Shown here: positions 36,824 to 37,776 of the stretch, piece after piece
How the letters are laid out: every line of letters begins with the position of its first letter
Position numbering within the stretch: position 1 is the first letter of the stretch
Source of the DNA: Streptomyces sp. MZ04
Lineage (GTDB): Bacteria; Actinomycetota; Actinomycetes; Streptomycetales; Streptomycetaceae
DNA length: 37,776 nucleotides
Direction of reading: 5' to 3'
Assembly: GCF_004684775.1 (NCBI RefSeq)
Contig: NZ_SRIC01000048.1
Coordinates: 1-37,776, forward strand
Program-made: the position numbers and the translations under genes
Notes under the pieces: generated by a model
Seen by the model: the letters and a program-made list of their open reading frames with translations, nothing else
Databases searched by the model: none
What the model was told of the DNA's origin: nothing

Positions 36824-37776
36824 TCAGCCGTGCAGCGGGGCTGGCGGTGTGGCCGGTTTGAGCAGCGGATCTTCTTCCGGGAACGGGTCGGATTTCGCCT
36901 GCGTCAGTGCGGACCTGAAGAGCGCGAGGACCAGCCGCTGGGGTTCTTCGAGCTGGTACTTCTCCAGCGGCCCGTCAGGGAGTACGCGGTCGATGAGCTG
37001 GAGCTGGTTCTCGACCTTCTTGAGCTCATCCGTACGCAGGCTGCTCACGACCAGGCTGGTGTCCTGGGGGTGTTCGGAGAGATGGAGGAGCAGGGAGTTG
37101 AGCCCGCCCTCGGCCAGGTGGTGCCGGTAGAACTCGATCTTCCGGGCCCTGAGTTCCTGCTCCTGTTCGAGATGGCGCAGCTTCGCGTCCCGCTCAAGGC
37201 GCACAGTGCCTTCCATGCGGAGGCCCTGGCGTGCCGCGATGTCGCCGCAGGCGTCGAGGAGTTTCTGTACGGAGGCTTCGGCATCGGCGCTGGACGAGAT
37301 GGCGAACTCCCGCGTCATCGGGCGCACCAGCCGTTGGAGCACACGGTTCAGGAGGGCGGGAACATCGCGTTCCTGGCTGACGACGAACCGTTCGGGGTCG
37401 ATCACCTGCCATGTGAGGTCGAAGGTGGCCTCGAAGTCGAAACTGTCGACCTCGCTGGGCAGTTGGGTGCGCAGGCGCAAGGGATGGACCCCCATGTCCA
37501 CCTCGTACACAGCGGTGTGGCCGCGAAGCCCGGTGGGGCGCCGAGGGGGTAGGTAGGTCTCGTACGTGTCACCGGCCCCGGCAAGGACGAGGGCGCAGTC
37601 CGCGCGGCCCAGGTAGCGCCGTCCCGGCAGTTCGTAGCGCGGCAGTTGGCGCACGGCGAGGACGGGGTCGGTGAGCTCGGCGGGACGATCCAGGGACTGC
37701 GGACGATCCCGCCGTTCGAGGCGTTCCAGGCGCTCGGGCCATGCGGGGTTGTCCGGCTGGTCGGCGGGTGCGGGGG
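36824..37776 (-). CDS. SPFH/band-7-like protein, 5' end outside the window
   Basis: The frame is open with streptomycete codon bias to the window edge, so the start lies beyond base 37776; GTG 37654 is a possible internal start (276 aa) but lacks support. The visible 316 residues have an N-terminal charged region, then PLRLRTQLPSEVDSFDFEAT, FDLTWQVIDPERFVVS and LLNRVLQRLVRPMTREFAIS, a pattern like SPFH (stomatin/prohibitin/flotillin) domains, followed by a long helical, Arg/Glu/Leu-rich C-terminus. The SPFH call is inference from pattern only. No membrane segment is seen in the visible part. It precedes an M48 protease by 27 bp, and SPFH proteins often partner membrane proteases. Confidence 0.6.
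   Translation of the reverse strand, partial: PAPADQPDNPAWPERLERLERRDRPQSLDRPAELTDPVLAVRQLPRYELPGRRYLGRADCALVLAGAGDTYETYLPPRRPTGLRGHTAVYEVDMGVHPLRLRTQLPSEVDSFDFEATFDLTWQVIDPERFVVSQERDVPALLNRVLQRLVRPMTREFAISSSADAEASVQKLLDACGDIAARQGLRMEGTVRLERDAKLRHLEQEQELRARKIEFYRHHLAEGGLNSLLLHLSEHPQDTSLVVSSLRTDELKKVENQLQLIDRVLPDGPLEKYQLEEPQRLVLALFRSALTQAKSDPFPEEDPLLKPATPPAPLHG

Overview
The window looks like a chromosomal core segment of a Streptomyces or a very close actinomycete. GC content is very high with G/C-rich third codon positions, and GTG/TTG starts and 4-bp GTGA stop/start overlaps are common. RpoB (1161 aa), RpoC (1299 aa), L7/L12 (127 aa) and L10 (176 aa) have streptomycete lengths and sequence, and the order rpmG - hadA-like - hadB-like ... 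tRNA-Trp - secE - nusG - rplK - rplA ... rplJ - rplL - rpoB - rpoC is the actinobacterial one. Identifications rest on recognition of translated sequence and motifs; no database search was possible.

Region 1 (1-6.3 kb) is the 3' end of the nuo operon for respiratory complex I: the tail of nuoI, then nuoJ, K, L, M and N, tightly overlapped and closed by a hairpin terminator. Region 2 (6.3-9.3 kb) holds stress and membrane genes: htpX behind a sigma-R-like promoter, a YccF-domain gene translationally coupled to it, a SMI1/KNR4 (SUKH) gene, a GlsB/YeaQ-type small membrane protein and a convergent yajQ. Region 3 (9.4-13.1 kb) has tRNA-Tyr, a 70-aa CxxC protein, a leftward NTF2-like/NAD(P)-binding gene pair, a leftward amidohydrolase-fold gene that seems to lack several catalytic residues, then tRNA-Thr, tRNA-Met and rpmG. 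Region 4 (13.1-21.2 kb) carries a MaoC-type dehydratase pair, a TetR/DHA2 efflux module with two matching operators, murB, a divergent NAD(P)-binding/TetR pair with two tandem operators, an adenosine deaminase-family gene and an aspartate aminotransferase.

Region 5 (21.3-35.7 kb) is the transcription/translation core: tRNA-Trp, secE, nusG, rplK-rplA, two paralogous lipoprotein genes, rplJ-rplL behind a leader that contains a terminator hairpin, and rpoB-rpoC behind a 477-nt region with several promoter-like elements. Terminators after nusG, rplA, rplL and rpoC split this into separately adjustable units. Region 6 (35.7-37.8 kb) is a leftward pair: an SPFH/band-7-like gene running off the window edge and an M48 membrane metalloprotease.

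Most of the window is conserved housekeeping sequence. I found no mobile element, CRISPR array, prophage or biosynthetic cluster. The points most worth a second look are the degenerate amidohydrolase, the SPFH-like/M48 pair, the sigma-R-like htpX promoter, the rplJ leader with its palindrome-bearing promoter, the two lipoproteins inside the ribosomal/RNA polymerase cluster, and the two TetR operator sets.
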